DNA of 64,000 nt. Origin: Gallibacter sp963558965 (GTDB lineage Bacteria > Bacillota > Clostridia > Peptostreptococcales > Anaerovoracaceae). Position 1 is the first letter of the stretch. Each line of letters opens with the position of its first letter. This document shows positions 17,343-25,533 of this stretch, in pieces. The notes beneath the pieces were generated by a model. It made no database searches. It had not been told where the DNA came from and worked only from the letters and a program-made list of their open reading frames with translations. Location: assembly GCA_963558965.1 (NCBI GenBank), contig CAUWIT010000008.1:1-64000 (forward strand). Reading direction: 5' to 3'. The position numbers were made by a program, and so were the translations under genes.

Positions 17343-18302
17343 TTATTTTTCCTTTCGTTTGTATAATTTTCTATTGTCTAGTGTCCAAATTTTATCTGTG
17401 AACTTGCCTGGTTCTGTATTTTTCAACGCATCTTCCATATCGTAAATACGCGCATCTATAATATCTAGGTAATGTAAAATTTCGGCTTCTGGAAACATTG
17501 GTCTTTTAGGTGAGCCAAACTCTGGTTCGTAGTGATGAGACAAAATCATATGCTCTACCATTACTGATTTTTCCTTTGAAAAACCTAGGTCATTCATTTC
17601 TTTTTCTAACTCACGCACTCCTAACACTAGGTGACCTAGCATATTTCCTTCAAATGAATATTCATTTGCTATACCTATTTCATTTGAAACGATTTCATTT
17701 AGCTTTTGCATATCGTGTAAAATTACACCTGCTAAAACTAAACTTTTATCTAAAATTGTATATACTTCGCAGATATGTTCACCTGTCATAAGCATACGCT
17801 TCATATGATATAAAAGTCCGGCAAACTCAGCATGATGATTTCTAGTTGCCGCTGGATAGTACATTAGTCTTGTCTTTTCTCTTTCAAGAGTGTTTACACA
17901 AAGCTGACGTAACTGTTCATCCTCTAAGTTTTTAGCAACATCGTATATATAGTTAAACATATCTTCTGCTGGTTCTGGTGCTGCTTTGATATAATCGTCT
18001 ATAATTAAATTATCGTTTGGTATGGATTTTCTAATCTTAGTGATTTTCATCTGTTTTGCTCCATTCCACTCGATAATATTAGCTCTCACTTTTATAATAT
18101 CACCTTCGGAGATATCCTTTAGAGTTTCAATTTCTTCGGCAACATCCCATTTTTTCCCTGAGATTTCGCCTGATTTATCGCTTAACATAACATCGAAATA
18201 TTCTTTTTTATTTGCACCAACTCTTATTGATGCACTTTTTACCATAAAAAAATCCTGAACTACTTCTCTATTTCCTATTTCTGCAACATAGATTTCTTTC
18301 AT
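17343..18302 (-). CDS. yhaM: YhaM-like 3'-5' exoribonuclease (OB-fold plus HD domain)
   Basis: This 319-aa protein has an N-terminal OB-fold of the tRNA_anti type (about 15-100, with YFDVMLSDKSGEISGKKWD) and a C-terminal HD phosphohydrolase domain. That domain has metal-binding residues in HHAEFAGLLYHM, GVILHDMQKL and HMILSHHYEPEFGSPKRP. YhaM enzymes trim RNA or DNA from the 3' end with Mn2+. The ATG at 18302 is chosen because AGGTGG is 6 nt upstream. A GTG three codons earlier lies inside that ribosome binding site. It heads the yhaM-cca-recD2-comFC run. Confidence 0.9.
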   Translation of the reverse strand: MKEIYVAEIGNREVVQDFFMVKSASIRVGANKKEYFDVMLSDKSGEISGKKWDVAEEIETLKDISEGDIIKVRANIIEWNGAKQMKITKIRKSIPNDNLIIDDYIKAAPEPAEDMFNYIYDVAKNLEDEQLRQLCVNTLEREKTRLMYYPAATRNHHAEFAGLLYHMKRMLMTGEHICEVYTILDKSLVLAGVILHDMQKLNEIVSNEIGIANEYSFEGNMLGHLVLGVRELEKEMNDLGFSKEKSVMVEHMILSHHYEPEFGSPKRPMFPEAEILHYLDIIDARIYDMEDALKNTEPGKFTDKIWTLDNRKLYKRKEK

Positions 18303-18419
18303 AATTACCACCTTTTTCTATTGTCTTTCATTATAGATTATATACTAATTAGGTAAAATAGTATATAATTAACAGGTAAAATATAACTAAAATAAACCGA
18401 TAAAATGGAGGACATAATT

Positions 18420-20219
18420 ATGAATTTTCAAGACTTCGGATTTATAAGGATCGGTTGTGGCACACCTGATGTAAAAAAGGCTAACACAACTGATAACGCA
18501 GAAGCTATCATCAAAATTATCAACGATGCTAAAATAGAAAACATCAGTCTTTTACTTTTGCCAGAGCTAGTTTTAACTGGTGCAAATCTTGGCAACTTGT
18601 TTAATCAAAAGCAACTGCTAAAAGCGCAGCAAGATGCTCTTTTTGAAATAATACAGGCAACTGAAAATACTGGCATAACTTTAGTTTTAGGCGGATACGA
18701 AAAAACTAAGAACAACTTGTATAAGACAAATTATATTATTCAAAATGGTGAACTTTTACATACACATGTAGACTCTAATCTTTCAAAAGATGAAATGTCA
18801 ACTTTTACTTATACTGATGAAAATGAGGAAGCAATTTACTTAGATGAGCAAAACGATATTACTATTGATTTCAATGGAAATGCAGATATTCATCTTATCA
18901 CTTCTTCTGAAGAGGTAACTGTAGGTCAATTTGATTACATGAAAAACTATGTAAAAATGCTAAGTGGTGCAAATCACAATATCACAGTGCTATCTGCCCT
19001 AAACGGCATGGCAATTATAGCTGAGAATGGCAACATTTTAGTTGCAAAAAGCCCATTCTTAAAGGGAGATCTTATCTGTGCAGACTGCGATGTAGAAATA
19101 GTACACAACGAGAAATTGTTGACAGCAAAACCACAGTCATTCTACATGGAAGAATTCCCTATAGAACCGTTAAAAATGTGGAATGGCCAGCCTCTAAAAA
19201 GAGAAGTGCGCCCAAATCCTTTTGAGCCTGCTACTGCTGAGGAATTATATAATAACTGCTATGAAATTTTTGAAATCCAGTCAGATGCTCTTGCTAAAAG
19301 ATTGGCTCACACTCACAGCAAAGTAAGCGTAGTTGGTATATCAGGTGGTCTTGATAGTACTCTTGCTCTTTTGGTAACAGCTTATGCTCATAAAAAACTT
19401 GGCAAACCTGCTAAGGATATTATCGCTGTAACTATGCCTGGATTTGGTACAACTGGCAGAACTTACGAAAATGCTCTTGCTATGATGAAAAGCGTAGGTG
19501 CAACTGTTAAAGAAATCTCTATAGTTGATGCTGTAACTCAGCACTTTAAGGATATTGAGCACGATATGGATGTTCACGATGTAACTTACGAAAATTCTCA
19601 GGCGAGAGAAAGAACTCAAATCCTTATGGATATTGCAAATCAAGAAGGTGGCATAGTTATAGGTACTGGTGACTTAAGTGAAGAGGCACTAGGTTGGTGC
19701 ACATTTAACGGTGACCATATCTCTATGTTTGGGGTAAATGCTGGAGTTCCTAAAACTGTTATCAAGTTTATCGTTAGATGGTTTATAGATGTAAAGCTAA
19801 AAGAAGATCTTGATTTTTCTAAAGACAATGTGCTTTTAGCAAGAACTTTGGAAGATATTTTAGATACACCTATTTCACCTGAGCTACTTCCTCCAGATGA
19901 AGATGGCAATATTGCACAGAAAACAGAAGACAATGTTGGCCCTTATGAGCTACATGACTTCTTTATATTCCACACTGTTAGATATGGTGTTTCACCTGCA
20001 AAGCTAGCATTTTTAGCTAAGGAAGCATTTGGTGATAAGTATGATGAAGATTTTATTGCAAAATGGCTTCAAGTATTTTATAGAAGATTTTTCGCTCAGC
20101 AGTTTAAGAGAAGCTGTTCACCAGATAGTCCAAAGATTGGAACTATCGATTTGTCACCTGCTCACTGGAATATGCCTAGCGATGCATTTGCAAATGAATG
20201 GCTAAATGGTCTTAAATAG
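18420..20219 (+). CDS. nadE: NAD(+) synthetase with a degenerate glutaminase (nitrilase-like) domain
   Basis: NadE converts nicotinic acid adenine dinucleotide to NAD+ with ATP and ammonia. The 599-aa protein has the two-domain layout of glutamine-dependent NadE. The synthetase half is intact, with P-loop VGISGGLDSTLAL, GFGTTGRT and IGTGDLSEEALGW. In the nitrilase half the triad Glu is present (LLPELVLTG), but the segment that normally carries the catalytic Lys (LPNY-EFYEKRWF type) and the Cys motif (EICEDLW type) is replaced by shorter, unrelated sequence. There is no Cys between residue 14 and about 220. I infer that it uses free ammonia. The ATG at 18420 follows GGAGGACATAATT. Confidence 0.9.
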   Translation: MNFQDFGFIRIGCGTPDVKKANTTDNAEAIIKIINDAKIENISLLLLPELVLTGANLGNLFNQKQLLKAQQDALFEIIQATENTGITLVLGGYEKTKNNLYKTNYIIQNGELLHTHVDSNLSKDEMSTFTYTDENEEAIYLDEQNDITIDFNGNADIHLITSSEEVTVGQFDYMKNYVKMLSGANHNITVLSALNGMAIIAENGNILVAKSPFLKGDLICADCDVEIVHNEKLLTAKPQSFYMEEFPIEPLKMWNGQPLKREVRPNPFEPATAEELYNNCYEIFEIQSDALAKRLAHTHSKVSVVGISGGLDSTLALLVTAYAHKKLGKPAKDIIAVTMPGFGTTGRTYENALAMMKSVGATVKEISIVDAVTQHFKDIEHDMDVHDVTYENSQARERTQILMDIANQEGGIVIGTGDLSEEALGWCTFNGDHISMFGVNAGVPKTVIKFIVRWFIDVKLKEDLDFSKDNVLLARTLEDILDTPISPELLPPDEDGNIAQKTEDNVGPYELHDFFIFHTVRYGVSPAKLAFLAKEAFGDKYDEDFIAKWLQVFYRRFFAQQFKRSCSPDSPKIGTIDLSPAHWNMPSDAFANEWLNGLK

Positions 20220-20316
20220 TTGAAAATAAGCACTTAGTTATAGCAATGTGTTCTGCCTATAGATATTTTCAATAAGAAACGTCTCATTAGTGGTAGAATT
20301 TATAGATACAAGGTGG

Positions 20317-20322
20317 TATAAT
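20317..20322 (+). promoter_or_regulatory. Extended -10 box upstream of purC
   Basis: The sequence TGGTATAAT is an extended -10 element 41 bp upstream of purC. A clear -35 box is not visible. No purine riboswitch core or PurR box was recognised in the 20220-20363 gap. Confidence 0.45.
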
Positions 20323-20363
20323 CAACCTATCTTAAGTTTATAAGTAATAAGGAGGTTTTACGT

Positions 20364-21041
20364 ATGAAACTAGTATACACAGGAAAAACAAAAAACGTAT
20401 ATGATATGGAAGATGGTAACTATCTTTTAGATTTTAAAGATGATGTTACTGGCGAAGATGGTGTTTTTGACCCAGGTGCTAACACAGTTGGTCTTTCAAT
20501 TGAAGGAATGGGAAAAATTTGCGTTAAGCTAACTGATTTCTTCTTCTCAAAGATTGCTGAAGCTGGTGTTCCAACTCACTATGTAAGCGCTGATGTTGAA
20601 AAAGCTCAGATGGTTGTTAAACCTGCTGAACTATTTGGTAAAGGTCTAGAAGTTATCTGCAGACTAAAATCAGTAGGAAGCTTCTACAGAAGATATGGTG
20701 ATTACTGCGAAGAAGGTCAGCCACTTGACTATTTCGTAGAAGTAACACTAAAAGACAATGATAGAGAAGATCCACCTATCTCAAAAGATGCTTTAGATAT
20801 GTTAGGAATCCTATCAGCTGAAGAATACGAAGATATCAAAGTTCTTACAAAGAAACTAACTAAAATTGTTGAAGAAGAACTAAAGAAAAAAGGCCTAGAC
20901 CTATATGACATTAAATTAGAATTTGGTAGAATCGACGGTAAAGTTGCTCTAGTTGACGAAATTTCAGGCGGCAACATGAGAGTTTACAAAGATGGTGAAT
21001 ACGTAGAACCATTAAAATTACCTGGTCTACTATTTGACTAA
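20364..21041 (+). CDS. purC: SAICAR synthetase (phosphoribosylaminoimidazole-succinocarboxamide synthase)
   Basis: This purine-pathway enzyme joins aspartate to CAIR with ATP. It is 225 aa, slightly shorter than the usual 235-240 aa. It starts with the conserved YTGKTKNVYD glycine-rich strand and ends with the family signature VALVDEISGGNMRVY. Between them CRLKSVGSFYRRYG is the conserved substrate-binding stretch. A strong AAGGAGG is 9 nt before the ATG. It stands alone, without other pur genes beside it, which is unusual because purC is normally in a pur operon. Confidence 0.93.
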   Translation: MKLVYTGKTKNVYDMEDGNYLLDFKDDVTGEDGVFDPGANTVGLSIEGMGKICVKLTDFFFSKIAEAGVPTHYVSADVEKAQMVVKPAELFGKGLEVICRLKSVGSFYRRYGDYCEEGQPLDYFVEVTLKDNDREDPPISKDALDMLGILSAEEYEDIKVLTKKLTKIVEEELKKKGLDLYDIKLEFGRIDGKVALVDEISGGNMRVYKDGEYVEPLKLPGLLFD

Positions 21042-21112
21042 TTAGATATCACTTATAGATAACTAATTTATAAATATCGAAAACTTCGATACCCAAACAA
21101 CGGTTTTGACTA

Positions 21113-21230
21113 TTGCAAATAATAATAAATAGTATTATACTTTAAACATGAAAATGCCTGTTATATACACCCCTAGATAATCTCCCTATTTTGTTTCGAG
21201 GTATATAGTTAAAGGCATTTTCTTTTCCGA
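21113..21230 (+). ncRNA. Candidate small RNA or leader with long hairpin
   Basis: A promoter-like pair, TTGCAA (21113-21118) and TATACT (21136-21141) with 17-bp spacing, lies just before a long imperfect hairpin. Its outer arms are AAAATGCCT (21151-21159) and AGGCATTTT (21213-21221), and the inner arms pair TATATAC with GTATATA. TCTTTT follows, so a short RNA of about 80 nt could be made. No gene of this strand follows before the next terminator. The family is not recognised. Confidence 0.45.
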
Positions 21231-21249
21231 CTTAAATCAATTATTATAT

Positions 21250-21284
21250 AAAAAAAAGATGGACTTCGCGGTTCATCTTTTTTT
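21250..21284. terminator. Bidirectional terminator between purC side and lysR
   Basis: An A-run, a stem (AAGATG-GAC / GTTCATCTT, loop TTCGCG) and a T-run form a symmetrical terminator 31 bp from the end of the convergent LysR gene. Confidence 0.75.
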
Positions 21285-21314
21285 CGTTTACATCATGCTA
21301 CACTGTACACACTG

Positions 21315-22259
21315 CTACCACAATTTATCAACATCCTTGTTAGCCCAGTAATCTCTAAAGTGTTTTTCAAGTGTTGATACGTATTCACTGGCAATCTTGC
21401 TCATATTTTTACCTTTTTTAATTATCCATCCAAATTCGCAATAGACTTTAGGATCAAGTGGAATATAACGTAACCCTTCATACCATTCACTATTAAAATC
21501 ACGCTCTTTGTAGACATCTAACATAAATGCATCAGTTTTTCTAATAACTTCTTTTAAATGTTCAACGCTGCCTACTGAAATGTTTTCTTTTACTCTCTCA
21601 TTTTTATTTACAATACGCTCGTAAATTACATCTGCCTCTTCAGCATAATACCCAGCAAAAGGAAATTGATTTAAGTATTCCAGCTTAATAGTTTTACCTT
21701 CCATTTTGTAAAATGGATTGCTTTCGCCGATTACTACACACATAACTTTTTTATCTATAAAATGGTATTCAACCCCTTGTCTTTTCATAGTTCTTAAATG
21801 TATCTCTCGATTGTCCACTGGAAAACGTACAAGACCTACTTCGGAAACACCGGAAGCTACATTTTCAATAGCTTCACTTACTGAACATTCCTGAATTTTA
21901 AATCTACAATGTTTCCCGTTGTACTTGTTATATAACTCGATAAAAATATCTTTGCCTATAACACTGTAATTGTTTGATACAGATAAAACCATATCCCCTT
22001 CAATTTCTTTGTGTATGCTTTTTTTCATATTGTAAACTTGTTCACATATAGATCTACCCTGATTGTAAACTTCGATACCCATAGGAGTTAATGATACACC
22101 TTTGCTATCTCGCTCAATTAGTTGGCAACCTAATTCTTCCTCAAAATTTTTAATTGACGCACTTAAAGTTGATTGTGCTACATGTAAGTTAATGGCAGCT
22201 TTACTTATTGAGCCACATTCCTTAATTTTAATTAACTGCTCTAACTGTTCAAATTTCAT
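21315..22259 (-). CDS. LysR-family transcriptional regulator
   Basis: This 314-aa regulator has an N-terminal winged helix (residues 1-60) with the classic LysR pattern, GSISKAAINLHVAQSTLSASIKNFEEELG in the family, visible as SKAAINLHVAQSTLS and FEEELGCQL. The C-terminal periplasmic-binding-protein-like co-inducer domain spans about residues 90-295. The effector is unknown. It stands alone, convergent with purC and divergent from a short plus-strand transcribed region before uvrA. The target may be its own promoter region or distant genes. Confidence 0.9.
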   Translation of the reverse strand: MKFEQLEQLIKIKECGSISKAAINLHVAQSTLSASIKNFEEELGCQLIERDSKGVSLTPMGIEVYNQGRSICEQVYNMKKSIHKEIEGDMVLSVSNNYSVIGKDIFIELYNKYNGKHCRFKIQECSVSEAIENVASGVSEVGLVRFPVDNREIHLRTMKRQGVEYHFIDKKVMCVVIGESNPFYKMEGKTIKLEYLNQFPFAGYYAEEADVIYERIVNKNERVKENISVGSVEHLKEVIRKTDAFMLDVYKERDFNSEWYEGLRYIPLDPKVYCEFGWIIKKGKNMSKIASEYVSTLEKHFRDYWANKDVDKLW

Positions 22260-22386
22260 AATTTTGCCCTCATAATCATCAAATCTTTACCTTTACATCA
22301 AGATTATACTACAAAAAAATAGCAATATCAATAATTCCGATAGTTACATATCAAAAACTTCTATAGCCACTTTTTACTTTTTGTTC

Positions 22387-22542
22387 TATAATAAAGACAT
22401 AGATAGTTTTGTTCTACTAAATAATCTTGAAGGAGGCTCGAATTCCTCTTTGTGTAGCTTCCTTCTCAATAAGCTCTTTAATATAATAAATATTTTACAT
22501 AAGCATTTTAAAAGACAGTGGTTTTACGGGCCACTGTCTTTT
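22387..22542 (+). other. Orphan transcript candidate between lysR and uvrA
   Basis: The 403-bp gap 22260-22662 holds a TATAAT box (22387-22392), an imperfect hairpin beginning GAAGGAGGCT and closing AGCTTCCTTC (about 22428-22465), and a strong stem AAAAGACAGTGG / CCACTGTCTTTT (22510-22542) followed by T-rich DNA. This fits a short plus-strand RNA of about 150 nt. No convincing ORF is present. Confidence 0.4.
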
Positions 22543-22599
22543 AAATTTATCTAAGATTTTTATAGTTGGTTTTAACGTTTTAACAACATAATCCCTAAA

Positions 22600-22643
22600 A
22601 AAAGAGATTCGAAACAGCTTTAACAGCCAGTCGAATCTCTTTT
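22600..22643 (-). terminator. Terminator of uvrBA
   Basis: A 13-bp perfect stem (AAAAGAGATTCGA at 22600-22612 with its complement at 22631-22643) lies 20 bp beyond the uvrA stop, with a T-run on the minus strand. Confidence 0.8.
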
Positions 22644-22662
22644 CTAATTTATATATTTACTT

Positions 22663-25503
22663 CTATTTATTTAAAATTTTCTTTAGATACTTGCCTGTAT
22701 ACGATTGATCGTTAGCAGCGATATCCTCTGGTGTACCCTCAGCAATAACCATTCCACCTCGGAAACCTCCCTCAGGCCCTAAGTCTATAATATGGTCTGC
22801 TCGTTTTATCACATCTAGGTTGTGCTCGATTACAACTACTGTGTTTCCAGCATCCACAAGTTTATCTAAAACCTGGTTCAATCTGTCAACATCTGCAAAG
22901 TGCAATCCTGTAGTAGGCTCATCGAGAATGTATATGTTTTTGCCTGTAGATCTCTTTGAAAGCTCAGAGGCTAGTTTTATACGCTGTGCTTCCCCACCGG
23001 ATAACTGCGTTGAAGGCTGACCTAGCTTAATATATCCAAGGCCCACTTCTTCCAAAGTATCAAGCTGTCTTTTAATACTTGGAATATGCTCGAAAAACTT
23101 AACAGCTTCCGATATAGTCATATCGAGAACTTCAAAGATATTTTTATCTTTGTATTTTACTTCCAAAGTTTCTCTATTGTATCTCTTGCCCTTGCACACT
23201 TCACAAGGTACATAGACATCAGGTAAAAAATGCATTTCTATTTTTATAATACCATCGCCGTTACAAGCTTCACATCTACCACCTTTTACATTGAAACTAA
23301 ATCTACCCTTGTTGTATCCACGCATTTTAGCTTCTGGCACTTGTGCAAATAAATCTCTTATATGAGTAAACACTCCCGTGTATGTAGCTGGATTTGATCT
23401 AGGAGTTCTGCCTATAGGCTCTTGGTTTACATCAACTACTTTTTCTAGATTTTCGTAACCCTTTATCTCCTTGTGCTTACCAGGTTTGTGTTTAGCGTTG
23501 TTTAACTTGTTAGCCAAAGACTTGTACAAAATATCATTGATTAAACTTGATTTCCCTGAACCAGAAACACCAGTTACACAAGTCAATTTACCTAGTGGTA
23601 TTTTTACATCAATGTCTTTTAGGTTGTTTTCGGCTGCTCCTATAATCTCAATAAATTTGCCGTTTCCCTCTCTTCGAGTTTCAGGCACTTGGATTTTTCT
23701 CTTGCCTGATAAATACTGACCAGTTATTGAATTAGGATTGTTTTTTATATCCTCAACTGTTCCCTGCGCAGTTACTTCTCCGCCGTGGACTCCTGCAGCT
23801 GGGCCAATATCTATAATATGATCTGCTGCATACATAGTATCTTCATCATGTTCAACAACAATTAGAGTATTGCCTATATCAGTTAAGTTCCTTAAGGCCT
23901 CCAACAATTTATCGTTGTCTCTTTGATGAAGTCCTATGCTTGGTTCATCTAAAATATATAAAACTCCCACTAAACTTGAGCCTATTTGAGTTGCAAGTCT
24001 AATTCGCTGTGACTCTCCCCCTGACAAAGTTGCAGAAGCTCTTGAAAGTGTTAAATAATCAAGACCAACATCTATTAAAAATTGAAGTCTAGATTTGATT
24101 TCCTTTATAATCTGTTTAGCAATGGCTTCTTCTTTTGGTGTAAATTGCAAGCTTTCTATAAATTCCTTCGCTTCTAGTATAGACATATCAGATAGCTCCG
24201 CAATATTTTTGCCACCTACTGTAACAGCAAGAACTTCCGGTTTCAACCTTTTGCCTTGACATGCTGGACATGGAGCTTCCATCATATATTTTTTAATACG
24301 CTCCTTCATAAATTCCGAATCAGTCTGCATAAATCTTCTTTCAAGATTTGGAATAACCCCTTCAAAAGAATCTTCCCTGTGACTAAGTGCACCTGTAGTC
24401 CTGCTTACATAGTCGTATTTTACTTTTTTTGTACCAGTACCGTATAAAAGTTCTTTTTGAAGTTTCTTTGGCAAATCACACCATGGAGTGTAAACATCTA
24501 CATCGTATTGGGCCGCTAGAGCATCTATCATCTGTCGATAAAATCTACCATCTTCCATAGAAGCAAAAGCATTTCCAAAAACACCATCGTATATGCTTTT
24601 TGTTTCATCCTCGATTAACAATTCTGGATCAATACGCTGTAAAAACCCTAAACCGTTACATTCGGGACAAGCCCCAAAAGGACTGTTGAATGAAAACATA
24701 CGAGGTTCCATTTCTTCTATGCTTATACCGTGTTCAGGGCAAGCCAAAGAAGTGCTAAAAGTTTTTTCATAAGACTCTCCGTCCTTTGAAATTAAAACTT
24801 GTATAAGTCCATCGCCGTGAGCGATTGCAAGTTCGCAAGCCTCGCTTAAACGACCTTCAACCCCTTCTCTTACAACAATTCTATCCACTACAATTTCAAT
24901 AGTATGCTTAAAAGTTTTTTCAAGTTTAATCTCATCTTCTTCTAGCATATAGATTTCTCCATCCACTCTAACCCTTGAAAAACCTTCTTTTCTTATTCTC
25001 TCTAGGATTTTTTCATGAGTACCTTTTCGCTGTCTAACAACGGGAGCAAGCATTGTAAGTCTAGTTTTTTCACCTAGCTCCATAAGAGTATCCACAATCT
25101 GGTCAACCGATTGAGAAGAAATCTCCCTGCCGCAAATAGGACAGTGGGGCACGCCTATACGAGCATACATAAGTCTTAAATAGTCGTGGATTTCAGTAAC
25201 TGTACCTACAGTAGATCTTGGATTTTTACTAGTAGTCTTTTGGTCTATAGAAATAGCCGGTGAAAGACCTTCGATGTATTCCACATTTGGTTTTTCCATC
25301 TGTCCTAAAAACTGTCTAGCATAAGCTGACAAACTTTCTACATATCGTCTCTGTCCCTCTGCATAAATCGTATCAAAAGCCAAAGAGCTTTTGCCAGAAC
25401 CAGAAAGCCCTGTTAAAACTACAAATTTATCTCGAGGAATAACCACATCTATATTTTTTAAATTATTTTCGTTTGCACCTTTTATAATTATGTCTTTTTG
25501 CAT
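22663..25503 (-). CDS. uvrA: Excinuclease ABC subunit A
   Basis: UvrA is the damage-recognising ATPase of nucleotide excision repair and loads UvrB at lesions. The 946-aa protein has two ABC ATPase halves with Walker A motifs TGLSGSGKSSLAFDT (N-terminal) and TGVSGSGKSSLINDIL (C-terminal). ABC signatures are ATLSGGESQRIRLA and TQLSGGEAQRIKLA. Zinc-finger cysteines lie in CPICG, CPEHG/CPECNG, CPACQG and CEACNGDG/CEVCKG. The start at 25503 follows GAGGAAACTA. A GTG four codons upstream would overlap that ribosome binding site. It lies 30 bp after uvrB, so the two are co-transcribed. Confidence 0.97.
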   Translation of the reverse strand: MQKDIIIKGANENNLKNIDVVIPRDKFVVLTGLSGSGKSSLAFDTIYAEGQRRYVESLSAYARQFLGQMEKPNVEYIEGLSPAISIDQKTTSKNPRSTVGTVTEIHDYLRLMYARIGVPHCPICGREISSQSVDQIVDTLMELGEKTRLTMLAPVVRQRKGTHEKILERIRKEGFSRVRVDGEIYMLEEDEIKLEKTFKHTIEIVVDRIVVREGVEGRLSEACELAIAHGDGLIQVLISKDGESYEKTFSTSLACPEHGISIEEMEPRMFSFNSPFGACPECNGLGFLQRIDPELLIEDETKSIYDGVFGNAFASMEDGRFYRQMIDALAAQYDVDVYTPWCDLPKKLQKELLYGTGTKKVKYDYVSRTTGALSHREDSFEGVIPNLERRFMQTDSEFMKERIKKYMMEAPCPACQGKRLKPEVLAVTVGGKNIAELSDMSILEAKEFIESLQFTPKEEAIAKQIIKEIKSRLQFLIDVGLDYLTLSRASATLSGGESQRIRLATQIGSSLVGVLYILDEPSIGLHQRDNDKLLEALRNLTDIGNTLIVVEHDEDTMYAADHIIDIGPAAGVHGGEVTAQGTVEDIKNNPNSITGQYLSGKRKIQVPETRREGNGKFIEIIGAAENNLKDIDVKIPLGKLTCVTGVSGSGKSSLINDILYKSLANKLNNAKHKPGKHKEIKGYENLEKVVDVNQEPIGRTPRSNPATYTGVFTHIRDLFAQVPEAKMRGYNKGRFSFNVKGGRCEACNGDGIIKIEMHFLPDVYVPCEVCKGKRYNRETLEVKYKDKNIFEVLDMTISEAVKFFEHIPSIKRQLDTLEEVGLGYIKLGQPSTQLSGGEAQRIKLASELSKRSTGKNIYILDEPTTGLHFADVDRLNQVLDKLVDAGNTVVVIEHNLDVIKRADHIIDLGPEGGFRGGMVIAEGTPEDIAANDQSYTGKYLKKILNK

Positions 25504-25533
25504 TAGTTTCCTCACATTAGATTTTATTGAAAA

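Noticed and set aside
20220..20363. Possible purine riboswitch upstream of purC
   Set aside because: The conserved three-way junction and TATA-type core bases were not found in this short region.
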